From Pontiella desulfatans (lineage in GTDB: Bacteria > Verrucomicrobiota > Kiritimatiellia > Kiritimatiellales > Pontiellaceae): 64,000 bases of DNA. Where the stretch lies: the NCBI RefSeq assembly GCF_900890425.1, contig NZ_CAAHFG010000001.1, positions 2,852,001 to 2,916,000 on the forward strand, read 5' to 3'. Made by a program: the position numbers and the translations under genes. Below the pieces are notes generated by a model. That model had not been told where the DNA came from and did not search any database. It saw nothing but the letters and a program-made list of their open reading frames with translations. Below, piece after piece: positions 1 through 8,763 of the stretch; position 1 is the first letter of the stretch; each line of letters opens with the position of its first letter.

Positions 1-412
1 TGTGTGCAGAGTGGGCGATGCACCACAAATTCCCTTTAAGAATTGGAAGAACATAAGTAACGCTCGCATCCCAGTCACTCGAGGCTGTGTGGCAGATCTG
101 AACCCTCCCTTCGGGTCCATTACTTAATGTATGGTACGCGTGAGTTGCACCGACCTCGTTTATAGAGCCGCTGGGCATACGAGGCACAATCAGCGGGGCC
201 CACACGTACAGTGCGGGGCACACCTCGGGAAGGAGGGGGTTGAAGTAAAGCCGCAATTGGTAATCGATGCTGTCCTGCTCACCGGCCACCCACCCCTCGA
301 AGTAGGCCTCGTCTTCCTTCACCCTAACCATTTGAAAGTGGGGGAAGTGCAATTGCATCAAATACACTTGCATGGCTATTACCATATTAATGCTGTTGAT
401 GATCGTACTCAT
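1..412 (-). CDS. E2-like (UBC-fold) ubiquitin-conjugation protein, partial at left edge
   Basis: The reading frame opens with ATG at 412, five bases after the upstream stop at 418-420, and stays open to base 1, so at least 137 residues are present and the C-terminus is missing. The translated segment has the order of a prokaryotic E2: a beta strand ending in FNPLLPEVCP, a Pro-rich loop, then HAYHTLSNGPEGRVQIC with Cys107 in the position of the E2 active-site cysteine, and a Trp seven residues later (ASSDW) as in E2 cores. I infer that it transfers a ubiquitin-like modifier. The neighbouring JAMM isopeptidase supports this. Without the C-terminus or a profile search the family is not certain; Cys65 and Cys131 are other cysteines. 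An E1-like gene should lie further left if the reading is right. Confidence 0.5.
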   Translation of the reverse strand, partial: MSTIINSINMVIAMQVYLMQLHFPHFQMVRVKEDEAYFEGWVAGEQDSIDYQLRLYFNPLLPEVCPALYVWAPLIVPRMPSGSINEVGATHAYHTLSNGPEGRVQICHTASSDWDASVTYVLPILKGNLWCIAHSAH

Positions 413-417
413 GTTAC

Positions 418-1092
418 TTACCGTTTTCCTTTCTTGTGCTTGCGCCCCTTGGAGCGCTGTTTCGTTTTTCCTTTACCCCTGCGTGGGCGTGTGCGCCGGA
501 CTTTCTTTTTGGCTGGGGTGCTTTTACCGGATCGTTTGCGGTCTCCACTGGAGCCTTTGCTGGATACAGCGGTCACCGCCTTACTCTTGCCAGTGTCATC
601 AGCAGGAGATGAATTGCGTGCCGGAGAGGTTGACTCACCTCCCACGAACGAACACAACCGCGAATAGATTTGATCTAGCCTTAGATCCAATCCGCGGGGA
701 TTGATCGTCCGGGAGACATCCATGGGTTCATCCTCAAGATCGGTTTGGCAGAGAACAACAGTTTTGCCATCGCCTAAGCTTTGGAAGAAGCCAATCCACG
801 CAATCCCGCCTCCAGGTAAAGGTATTTCGATGGTAGCGTCACCATCCACTTCGCCAGGGAGAACCTTGACAGCGGAAGCCACCGGGTCAGGAAGCGAAGC
901 AATTCCCTTGGCGAGCGATTTCAGTTGAGGGCAAGGATCTATGGAAGCCTCATTAAGGGTCGATGCGTCAGTATGCCCGGCATATTGGCACCCGTAGCCC
1001 TTATGAGGGGATAGCACCATGCTCCCTAACAATCGTTCGCGTATAGGGCTCATTTCCGAAAGCGGAACAAGTTCTACTGGTATAGGTTTCAT
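418..1092 (-). CDS. Unrecognised protein with long Lys/Arg-rich basic tail
   Basis: This 224-residue protein of unknown family starts at ATG 1092, placed six bases after a strong AGGAGG; an adjacent ATG at 1095 is the alternative. Residues ~1-140 are mixed and could be folded, with a Gly-rich turn (LPGGGIAW) followed by beta-like strands and VVLCQTDLEDEP. The last ~75 residues are low-complexity Ser/Thr then Lys/Arg (TPAKKKVRRTRPRRGKGK and onward), resembling a nucleic-acid-binding or multi-lysine tail. It sits between the JAMM gene and the E2-like gene, so the dense lysines could be acceptors for a ubiquitin-like modifier or a DNA/RNA tether; both are speculation. It does not end in the GG expected of a mature Ub-like modifier. 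Confidence 0.65.
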   Translation of the reverse strand: MKPIPVELVPLSEMSPIRERLLGSMVLSPHKGYGCQYAGHTDASTLNEASIDPCPQLKSLAKGIASLPDPVASAVKVLPGEVDGDATIEIPLPGGGIAWIGFFQSLGDGKTVVLCQTDLEDEPMDVSRTINPRGLDLRLDQIYSRLCSFVGGESTSPARNSSPADDTGKSKAVTAVSSKGSSGDRKRSGKSTPAKKKVRRTRPRRGKGKTKQRSKGRKHKKGKR

Positions 1093-1102
1093 CATGAACC
1101 TC

Positions 1103-1654
1103 CTATCTGTATATGTATGCGTTAATGGTGACATTGCCCTTTGAAGGGCTCATTGTGGTGATCAGCTCGACAAAGGTAGGGATGCAGTTTTTGGCCATAA
1201 TTGAGCTGGCAGACGCAATATCCCCCATACTTGGGCGACGAAGCCCCATGACGTGGTGCGAGTGCCATCGCCCGATAAAACAAAGTCCAAACCGCTTATA
1301 GATCTTTTCGCTGCAACGCCGAAAATAGTTGATATCCTGAATGAACGTTGCAGTGGAATGCACGGCTTGTGGACCAGGTGGCGTAGCCAGCATAACAATC
1401 GGCGTTCCGCTCCCAGTGTATGCCCCGTAAAGGTGTCCCCCGGTCTCGGTATCGCCCCACTCTAATGTATTGCAACGGATGGATTCGATTTCCGAGCGGT
1501 GAATTAGGATTCGCTCTTCCTGTTTAACCTCATCGCAGGCATAGTCACATTGCAGCGTCTTAATACCAACGAGAGCGGAGTCGTGCGTAGATTTTTTGCC
1601 CGGAAGCCCCTCGTTCGATGGCTTCCATAATCCCAGACTATTTTGTGTCTTCAT
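1103..1654 (-). CDS. JAMM/MPN-domain (Prok-JAB) metalloprotease, putative deconjugating isopeptidase
   Basis: All JAMM residues are visible: Glu71 in TETGGHLYG, the His131-Ser-His133 pair in GRWHSHH, and Ser142-x-x-Asp145 in PSMGD, the zinc site of Rpn11/AMSH-type isopeptidases and of bacterial JAB enzymes. In ubiquitin-like systems such enzymes process the modifier precursor or remove it from targets. The frame is open back to 1795, but I place the start at ATG 1654 because AAGGGCAAGAG precedes it and the JAMM domain begins after it. A longer form with a CxxC segment is possible. Length (183 residues) is normal for a stand-alone JAB domain. The gene sits downstream of the solenoid protein and upstream of the basic and E2-like proteins, probably in one transcript. 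Confidence 0.8.
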   Translation of the reverse strand: MKTQNSLGLWKPSNEGLPGKKSTHDSALVGIKTLQCDYACDEVKQEERILIHRSEIESIRCNTLEWGDTETGGHLYGAYTGSGTPIVMLATPPGPQAVHSTATFIQDINYFRRCSEKIYKRFGLCFIGRWHSHHVMGLRRPSMGDIASASSIMAKNCIPTFVELITTMSPSKGNVTINAYIYR

Positions 1655-1831
1655 CTCTTGCCCTTTCTGCTTGCTAGTTTCGCTGAATCCGAACACCGCA
1701 GTGCGGAGCTCGATCACGTGAGCAAGAGTAAGGGGACAGAAGCGGCAGTTGTCGATTGTGGGTGCCAGTTGTAACTCCCCAAGGTAACTCCCCAAACCTC
1801 ACGGTGAAGGCCGGGGATCCACCTCTGGAGA

Positions 1832-4800
1832 CTACGTCAGGGAGTCGCAGGCGCGGGAAAGCCGCAAGGGGATCTCAGCAAGAAACCGATTGTGCGAGTC
1901 ATCACCGGACTCAGATGGCCCAACACGGAAGGAGTGCACATAGCCATACAATTCCGGAAACTGTGGAGTCTCAACATAATCAACAAGGACGGACAGGACT
2001 TCGTGTTCCACTTCGGGAGGAATGGGGGTGTTTGGTGCACAGGCGTTTCGCAACCGACAAAGCAACTGCAATAAATGCGGGGAACCGGTTAATCTTGCGC
2101 ACCTGGCGATACGCCACCAGTAAGGAATCGGTATTTTCGCCGGCGAAGCATCTTGCAAACACACCTCTGCTGCAGACGCAAAGTACTGAGCCCACTTCGA
2201 ACCTTCTTTGAATGCTTGCGCAGAAGTCCATGCGAGTTCTTCAATTCCGTCGATTTGCACCTCATTGAGTACATACATGCGATAAGCATGTGCCTGCTTT
2301 TGTAGCAAGGCAAGATCCTCGCTGGCTTCCATATTCTCTGAATCGATGGTGGGATAGAGGCTTCTAAACTGGAAAACAGTCCCTACCCGAATGGCGAATG
2401 CGAGATCATCCTTCGTTGCTCCCAGTATGCATTCGGCAAGATTCTTGTCCGTCAAGAGATCACATATTCCGCGAAGGACAGTGGCACTTCTCAGAGAAGA
2501 GGCTGCCAGTAACATAAATTTGACTCTACCGTAGATGGATGATTCAGCTTCCGCCACTTCCAAAAAGGCCTCAGCAAAAGCCTCTTTCCATGGATGATCG
2601 GCAAACACCTCCCCTACCATCTCGAGAATCGCCACCCTCGAAGAGCCACTACCAATAATAAACTCGGGATTCTCGACGAAGATCTGTTTAAACAACTTTA
2701 GAGCCCCGACTTTTTGTTCCACAAGATCCGGTCCGTCTCGCATGCATAGGAAAAAAAGTTCATAGTCTTCGGAATCGAGAACAACGAACGGGACGGATTC
2801 CCCCGTATTCTGCCGGGTATGCAATTCGCGCACAAGGCTGCTCCAATGCTTGCAATACGCTTCAAACAGGTGCCATTCCTCGGGAGGTGCTTCGGGTTCG
2901 GCTCCGTCGATCAGTTCATCGCATAGATCGGCCCACTTCGCACCTCCAGGGCCTTTCACCATTGAATGCGTAAATTTTTTCACCAGCCACATCACATCTT
3001 CGCCGCCTCCGGCCTTGAAACTGTCAATCCATAACAGGGCAGCAGAATCGCCAGGCCATATGTTGGCTACGATATTCCTGGAAAGCTCCTGGGCCCATGT
3101 CTCGAGATCGCCATAGCTGTCTCGGCGCCCCGCTAGACGGCTCATAAACACTTCCCATCGGGAGGCCTTCTCGGAACATACATCGGAAACAAATCCAACC
3201 CCCTCTTCACTTTTGGTTACGTCATTCAGTCCCGAAAGGAAGTCCTGCATTATTTCCTCGGAAACATCGCGCTCGAGCTCTGGCAGATTGTCCAGCATTT
3301 CCCCAAACGCATCCGCAATTGGAGCATGAAAAACCTCCAACCAGATCTCTATGTCCTCGAAAAGCGCTGCAAGAACCGAGAACAGGCACGCCGCCCCGAC
3401 TTTTCTTGCTGCTTCCAGCAGTTCGTCAAGATGATGGCGAAGCACATCTACGTAGAGTCCCGGTGTGTCTTCGGGCATGAGTATGCCAAAGGCTTGCGAG
3501 AGTGGGCCTACACGCTTCAAGGGATCGTCGTCCTGTACGAACCATAGCACACTTGCCTGGGACCAGAGTTCCTCACGAATCGTTTGGTTGGCATCTCCAA
3601 GGTATCTTACCAACCGCCCATAGAAGGCGGAATGGTAACGTTCCTCGAACTGCAACGGGAAACGCCGAATGCTAATCAAGAGCGGCTCTTCAAGGGGACG
3701 CTCACGGAGCACCGCATTCGCCGTGTCAAGGAATCCTACGCTAATCCAGGTTCCACAGGCGGATATTTCCTGGGCGACCATGGCGAAGAGATCTATTCGC
3801 ATTTCCTCGTCACCACACCGCAGCACCTCTTCCCCAAGCCCCTTGCTGTCTTCGAAGTTGAATCCGTTCTGTGACTGCGGTTGGTCTATCGTCCCATCCG
3901 TCTGCCGTCGACCTGTCTGCCGAAGTGAGGGAAATACGCGTTCAACTTGCCTTCTGATGAAGGCACCGGGAAGCGTGCCCTCCACATTCTGGCTGGCCAT
4001 GTGCAAAACCCTGAAACCTTCAAGGTCAAAGGTTAGGTGTTGCTCGAGAACCAATAGCGTATCGAGATCTATCTGCTTCACTTCTCCCAGCGCAGAACAA
4101 GCGATCCTGTCGATCGAAAGCGGTTCCAGGGTTGAAGGGGGACTGTCGAGCATCGGCCCACATTTCTCAGCCTCAACGTATTGATGAATCAGCAAGGCCC
4201 GTTTGGACACTTCGCGTATAGATGGAAGCCGGGAAAGAAGCAGAGCTTGATGCTCTTTGTTCTCAGCCATAATCACACCGGCATATAGCAGGAAATCCAT
4301 TCCATCGATCTTGCTCAGGTTTACTCCTTCCACATCCGCAGCCCGCAGTGTCCCGGGGCATCGCAATTCAACCGATAGACACAGGTGGGCACGCTCATCC
4401 TCTGTATACATCACTCGTATCGCATGGAGTATGTCGCGCCGGCTCTGAGGGTCGGGAATATTCTTTATAGAGATTCGAAGAAAACTATTTTCATCGCTTT
4501 GCGTAACGAACCGTTCCCTTAATCCTAGAAGATGTCCTGCCATATCTCGCGTGTGGAATCCGATCTGGCCGACACAACTGGAGCAAAACCGGGCGAGCGC
4601 TTCCGGATGAGGGATGGTTCCAAGAACCGGGGACGGGATAGGCTTCAATGAGGAGAGAATGGATAGGCAACGATCATAATCTGCTCCATCAACGGGAGGC
4701 GACTGCATTGATGCACGCAAAGCCGCTTTCTTCTCGGAGGAAATCCGAAGTCGAAGCAGTTGACGGATCATATGCTCATTAAGCCACTCACATCCCACAG

Positions 4801-6541
4801 AGCTCCCATGATTCAGCAGGAGTGAGAGTCCGGCCAATCGTACTCGCACTCCTTCCATTTTGCGGAGTTTTCCAGCAGCCTTCCACATTCTATCCCAGGT
4901 GTCTTTGAGGTAATCGTCTCCGACCTTGAATGCGACGGACAACGCGACCGCGCAAAGCTCACAGTCACCCATGGAAGCCCATAAGAGTAGAATCTCATCA
5001 ATCCGCCGTTTAAGGAAATTATCGATTACGAGTTTCACGACTTGGTGGTTCTCTGCTTCGTTCACCAAATACTCCGCAGCACGCAACAATTTTCGATAAC
5101 TTTCGTAGTCATTGATCCAAAACAGGGAATCTTCCTCCAACACCTCGGCAACGGAATCCCGAAGCATGGTTGCGAATGGTTTTGGCATGATCCCCGTTGA
5201 CAGGAAAAAGGTCATGATATCCCCTACACGCGTCGAAGCATCGGGTTTATTGAGTTTCCAGTAGGCATTCAGGTGTTTCCGCAATTCGGGCGCACAGGCA
5301 GAGCGCGACTTCCCATCAACGGTGTCAAGTATGTCGGCTGCATCTTTGTAATGGTTCCGGCATATCTCTTCATGTAAGACTTTTTCTTCATCACCGGGGT
5401 TGGCATCAAAACTGGGCTTCATGCCACAACGAGCCAAATGCTCTGAAACAGTAGGTAGTTGCGCGCCAGCCTTACGCACAGTAGAACTCAATGCTTCACG
5501 GCAGAATGATTTATCCTTTCCATCTAGGGAGCTCAGTAGCCGGGCACAATAATCGAAGACAGGTCCCGCGTGCCCCAGTTCCTTAACTGCCGAAAGAAAA
5601 AGCCTATGCATTGCGGAGGCTGCTTGTGTATCGACCAGTGCGAGTCGCGCAACCACACTGCCAGCATATCGATGCCCCCAAAGTGGCTTCAAAATACCTA
5701 AGATGGCATCTCCGGCATTCTCCTGTAGTTGCTCTTCGAGGCATGCACACGCTTCAACAAGCTTGGCTGTAAGTGCTGGACAGTTTCTGACAGCCGCCGC
5801 TTCCGCCGTGGCAATCAACTCTATGACGCTTGATTCGGTAAGAGAATAACTGAGATGGGGTATAATGTTCTCGAGGGTAGCTTCGGATTGCCAGAGTGAA
5901 AGGATAACATCCCCTCGCTCTGCCATCCGGCGGTTCGATTCAGCCAGCGTTGCGGCCGCCAGAATATGTTTATCGGCATCCCCATCAGGGTGCAAAGCCA
6001 GTGAACTTTCGACGCGACGATGCAACAGGTTCTGAAATTGTTCGGGAGTGGTCTCGGGCTTGGTTCGCAAAGTTCGCAACACAGAATCTGTAACAAGATC
6101 AAGGTAAATCTTCGGATCACGTATTCCCAGCACCAAAAATGTAAACGCATATCGACAATGGCTTCCTTCCAGGGAGTCATCTGCGATGACCTCTGAGCAT
6201 CTCTTTGCCAGATTATGTTGCAGCGAGTTCTTCACTTCGAATGGCGTGATTGGTGGCAGCAAAACCTTCATACGCAGGGAGGGAGGGCGCAGAATACAGT
6301 GACCTACAGGAGATGATTGGATAATTTCCGGTGCCAACGAAGCTAGCCGCGAAATGCTGTGACTATCCCAGCCGGTTAAGTACGGCAACAATTCCGTCGG
6401 AGAATCCTCCGGCAACAGAGCGAGAGCCTGAAGCAGCCGGAGCAAGTCCTCCCATTTCTCCTCGGGGCATGCTTGCCGGGTACGGTTCAGGGACTCCGTC
6501 GCGATACTGCTTGTGTTGATTTGGCCACCATTATTCGACAT
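1832..6541 (-). CDS. Giant alpha-solenoid (HEAT/ARM-like) protein partnered with a STAND NTPase
   Basis: This 1,569-residue protein shows no recognised catalytic motif. Almost the whole length reads as amphipathic helix pairs, for example repeated Leu/Ala-rich segments around LLRLLQALALLPEDSP near the start and LLQLLCRLRNACAPN near the end, typical of a HEAT/ARM/TPR-like solenoid. It has no signal peptide or membrane segment, so it should be cytosolic. The ATG at 6541 overlaps the 3' end of the NTPase gene by 11 bases, implying translational coupling and equal stoichiometry. In STAND proteins a NTPase is normally followed in the same chain by a superhelical sensor; here the sensor-like part seems to be a separate protein. 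Sensor function is inference. Intolerance to frameshift over 4.7 kb says the gene is under selection. Confidence 0.75.
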   Translation of the reverse strand: MSNNGGQINTSSIATESLNRTRQACPEEKWEDLLRLLQALALLPEDSPTELLPYLTGWDSHSISRLASLAPEIIQSSPVGHCILRPPSLRMKVLLPPITPFEVKNSLQHNLAKRCSEVIADDSLEGSHCRYAFTFLVLGIRDPKIYLDLVTDSVLRTLRTKPETTPEQFQNLLHRRVESSLALHPDGDADKHILAAATLAESNRRMAERGDVILSLWQSEATLENIIPHLSYSLTESSVIELIATAEAAAVRNCPALTAKLVEACACLEEQLQENAGDAILGILKPLWGHRYAGSVVARLALVDTQAASAMHRLFLSAVKELGHAGPVFDYCARLLSSLDGKDKSFCREALSSTVRKAGAQLPTVSEHLARCGMKPSFDANPGDEEKVLHEEICRNHYKDAADILDTVDGKSRSACAPELRKHLNAYWKLNKPDASTRVGDIMTFFLSTGIMPKPFATMLRDSVAEVLEEDSLFWINDYESYRKLLRAAEYLVNEAENHQVVKLVIDNFLKRRIDEILLLWASMGDCELCAVALSVAFKVGDDYLKDTWDRMWKAAGKLRKMEGVRVRLAGLSLLLNHGSSVGCEWLNEHMIRQLLRLRISSEKKAALRASMQSPPVDGADYDRCLSILSSLKPIPSPVLGTIPHPEALARFCSSCVGQIGFHTRDMAGHLLGLRERFVTQSDENSFLRISIKNIPDPQSRRDILHAIRVMYTEDERAHLCLSVELRCPGTLRAADVEGVNLSKIDGMDFLLYAGVIMAENKEHQALLLSRLPSIREVSKRALLIHQYVEAEKCGPMLDSPPSTLEPLSIDRIACSALGEVKQIDLDTLLVLEQHLTFDLEGFRVLHMASQNVEGTLPGAFIRRQVERVFPSLRQTGRRQTDGTIDQPQSQNGFNFEDSKGLGEEVLRCGDEEMRIDLFAMVAQEISACGTWISVGFLDTANAVLRERPLEEPLLISIRRFPLQFEERYHSAFYGRLVRYLGDANQTIREELWSQASVLWFVQDDDPLKRVGPLSQAFGILMPEDTPGLYVDVLRHHLDELLEAARKVGAACLFSVLAALFEDIEIWLEVFHAPIADAFGEMLDNLPELERDVSEEIMQDFLSGLNDVTKSEEGVGFVSDVCSEKASRWEVFMSRLAGRRDSYGDLETWAQELSRNIVANIWPGDSAALLWIDSFKAGGGEDVMWLVKKFTHSMVKGPGGAKWADLCDELIDGAEPEAPPEEWHLFEAYCKHWSSLVRELHTRQNTGESVPFVVLDSEDYELFFLCMRDGPDLVEQKVGALKLFKQIFVENPEFIIGSGSSRVAILEMVGEVFADHPWKEAFAEAFLEVAEAESSIYGRVKFMLLAASSLRSATVLRGICDLLTDKNLAECILGATKDDLAFAIRVGTVFQFRSLYPTIDSENMEASEDLALLQKQAHAYRMYVLNEVQIDGIEELAWTSAQAFKEGSKWAQYFASAAEVCLQDASPAKIPIPYWWRIARCARLTGSPHLLQLLCRLRNACAPNTPIPPEVEHEVLSVLVDYVETPQFPELYGYVHSFRVGPSESGDDSHNRFLAEIPLRLSRACDSLT

Positions 6542-7754
6542 CTTCTGCCTCCAGCATATCGTGTGCGACTCTCCTCATGAGGAGGATGTTGGAGCCTGAC
6601 AGTTCATACACCTCATTGGCTACTTTCTCCAGGCTGGAACAATCGTAGGATGCAACAGCAAAATAGGATTGTATGAACTCCAAAACACAGGATTCTTCAT
6701 CAAACGAAAAAACAACCGAAGAACAAGGTAGACTACACAAGGCCAGTTGAGCTGGACTTGGAGAGCGAACCGTAAGTATCCAACGGAGTGGTCGTTTTCC
6801 TCCCTGAAGATACTGTCGGATCATTGTGAGTATCCGGCCAAGAAGCTCATCGCCGGATTGGTCGATCCCATCAAGCAACACCAGAACATCAAGCCCATCC
6901 AGTTTGGCTCCCAGCGCAGCAACGAATTCCCCTAACTTCGCACAGGAATCTACTCCACGAACAGACTTGGCCGCGCCGGACACTCCTGTAAATTTAGTCA
7001 GTTGCACAGCAAGAGATTCCGCAAGACAGGATTCCCGCTGCAGTTCTGTATCGTCTTCGCAAAATGGATAGTAGACCGAGGAACGTCGGTTTCGCTGATG
7101 GAAATCAAGGAGCCAAGTAGATTTTCCTGACTGGAAGCCACCAGGTAGAATAAGTATATCGGCCAGATTGCCGGACAGGGCTGTCTCGACATTCTTGTCA
7201 ATGACAGACCGATGAAGAACCACCGGCGCAGATCGCTGGATCTGAAACATCCTGCGCTCCCTTGCATCAGAAGCAATGCCAAGCTGCTCCGCCGGCCTTG
7301 GCCCCTTCTGGGATCGAATGGTTTGCGCGACTTGGGCAGAAGGCATCACGCTGAGGCGATATCCGTAGTCTTTGCTTGTCCAAACAATCGCAATAACAAT
7401 CCGACCCAAGGGCGAGGCTTCGTCCGCTAGCTTCTTGTGAATATGTTCCCTGGTTTTCTCCCGTGTCGGATCGTTCTTCAAATCCATCCATAGCACATCG
7501 CCATACTCTTCATTTGTCAGCAAATGCTCCTTTAACTTGCTGTACAATGAATGTAGAAGTTTTACTTGCGTAGAGGGCGGTTTGGCCTCTTTTACAGCCC
7601 CCGATGCAAACACCCAAAACCCCCGATTTAGAATAGCCTTCTTGCCTTCTCTGGTCTGCGTGCCGGGGAAAGCCGAGGCAAGGGCGCACTGCACCTCTTC
7701 CGAGTCGAGAAACTCGAGCGCCTTGGATGCTGAAATGGATCCTAAACCTTTCAT
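6531..7754 (-). CDS. STAND/NACHT-like P-loop NTPase
   Basis: The protein has a clear Walker A (GGFQSGKST, residues ~205-213) and a Walker B of the NACHT/STAND style (LDVLVLLDGIDQ, ~288-299), followed by an Arg-containing strand (LRWILTVRS) and a helical C-terminus. The N-terminal ~170 residues are a separate domain I do not recognise; they contain GDVLWMDLKND and a beta-rich GRIVIAIVWTS stretch. The frame opens from a TTG at 7775, but ATG 7754 is the likelier start. At 407 residues it is too short for a full STAND receptor and has no repeat domain of its own; the adjacent solenoid gene, overlapping by 11 bases, probably supplies it. Such NTPases act as switch-like sensors in immunity and signalling. 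The specific role here is unknown. Confidence 0.75.
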   Translation of the reverse strand: MKGLGSISASKALEFLDSEEVQCALASAFPGTQTREGKKAILNRGFWVFASGAVKEAKPPSTQVKLLHSLYSKLKEHLLTNEEYGDVLWMDLKNDPTREKTREHIHKKLADEASPLGRIVIAIVWTSKDYGYRLSVMPSAQVAQTIRSQKGPRPAEQLGIASDARERRMFQIQRSAPVVLHRSVIDKNVETALSGNLADILILPGGFQSGKSTWLLDFHQRNRRSSVYYPFCEDDTELQRESCLAESLAVQLTKFTGVSGAAKSVRGVDSCAKLGEFVAALGAKLDGLDVLVLLDGIDQSGDELLGRILTMIRQYLQGGKRPLRWILTVRSPSPAQLALCSLPCSSVVFSFDEESCVLEFIQSYFAVASYDCSSLEKVANEVYELSGSNILLMRRVAHDMLEAEDVE

Positions 7755-7857
7755 AACCCGTTTTCCGTGATACAAATGAACTATACGGGATGATAAGATA
7801 ACACGGAATCAAAAAACGAATCGAAACAGGGCCAGTAAGATGCCGAGACGAGCAAGG

Positions 7858-8763
7858 TTATACAGATTTCCAAGATTCGACTTCCCGATTTGCTCCCATG
7901 ATCGAATACGGAGATTCCTCGCCACCACCATGCCACACTGGAGCATCGAGGCCCGAATCTATCAGTAACGCGTCGCAGGTGAGCCACACGAAGTCGCTCG
8001 GGGCCATTTCGCGCGTCAATGTGCAAAGCGACTCCAGACGAGGTGTGCTTGATGTCACCAGCAGCACCCTGAACCCAAGGAGTTTTCGATTAAACCAGTT
8101 TGGGTCTTCGTATCGTTTGTAGCCATTTCGACCGAGGTATGTACGGTAGACAAGCACCTTGCGCCGCACATCGCTTATAGCTTTTGATTTTCGTGCCGCG
8201 ACCCTTTCCGTGCCCATGTCAATCTCCATAAAGAAGAGGAGCCCTTTGTCTTGCGTCGTGTCAGTGAGACAAAACACCGCGTCAGGAGTGAAGGAAAAAG
8301 ACTCACCATCTGCACTTTCAACATGATCCGATATAATCGGTGCCCCGGTTTTCTTTACATGTGAAGGAGATGTTGAGGAGATGAAGCGTAGAGTCAGTTC
8401 CGGCTTTAGCCTGACGGTCTGCTCGAGGGCACACCGTACCGAGTTAAGCATAACCTGATGGTCTATCAGAGTGCCGATGCCCGAGTCAGTGACCGAGGAA
8501 GGTTTCACACATGCATCCAGCCGCCCGTGTTCTTTTAAAAACTGAACACCTGATTCCGTGACGGAGAACAGGTTTTCCGGCCGACCGCGCCGGCGTCCAA
8601 TGCCGCGAGAGCCGATGTTGAGCAACCCATCCGCTGCCAGGCGCCGCGTCCGCCGTCGAACCATCTGCTCTGATGTATCGAGAAACTGCGCAAGCTGGAT
8701 CGGGGTCGAAACCCTCAGTTCGGCTGCGACCACCATGAGGTTAATATCCTTATCCGCCGGCAT
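7858..8763 (-). CDS. Replication-relaxation-family protein: wHTH plus PD-(D/E)XK-like domain
   Basis: Residues ~8-75 form a winged helix-turn-helix (TPIQLAQFLDTSEQMVRRRTRRL, then a GRPENLFSVTESG wing). The second half has the PD-(D/E)XK-like pattern of the Replic_Relax/MobC family: Pro160-Asp161 in FTPDAVFCL and Glu180-x-Asp182 in FFMEIDMGTE, then a long helix with KSKAISDVRRKVLVYRTYL. Members are common on plasmids and integrative elements, near replication or mobilisation genes. ATG 8763 is preceded by GGAGAT at good spacing. The stop lies about 100 bases before the NTPase start, so it may be the promoter-proximal gene and regulator of the cassette. A 17-bp perfect hairpin upstream (8818-8834) would suit autoregulation. 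Confidence 0.7.
   Translation of the reverse strand: MPADKDINLMVVAAELRVSTPIQLAQFLDTSEQMVRRRTRRLAADGLLNIGSRGIGRRRGRPENLFSVTESGVQFLKEHGRLDACVKPSSVTDSGIGTLIDHQVMLNSVRCALEQTVRLKPELTLRFISSTSPSHVKKTGAPIISDHVESADGESFSFTPDAVFCLTDTTQDKGLLFFMEIDMGTERVAARKSKAISDVRRKVLVYRTYLGRNGYKRYEDPNWFNRKLLGFRVLLVTSSTPRLESLCTLTREMAPSDFVWLTCDALLIDSGLDAPVWHGGGEESPYSIMGANREVESWKSV

Noticed and set aside
131-667. Plus-strand open frame of 178 residues at the left end
   Set aside because: It has no ribosome site or recognisable domain, and it lies antisense to two minus-strand genes with better support (E2-like and basic-tailed proteins).
1655-1795. 47-residue N-terminal extension of the JAMM protein with a CRFC motif
   Set aside because: No ribosome site was found for it, and ATG 1654 has a good one; kept only as an alternative start.
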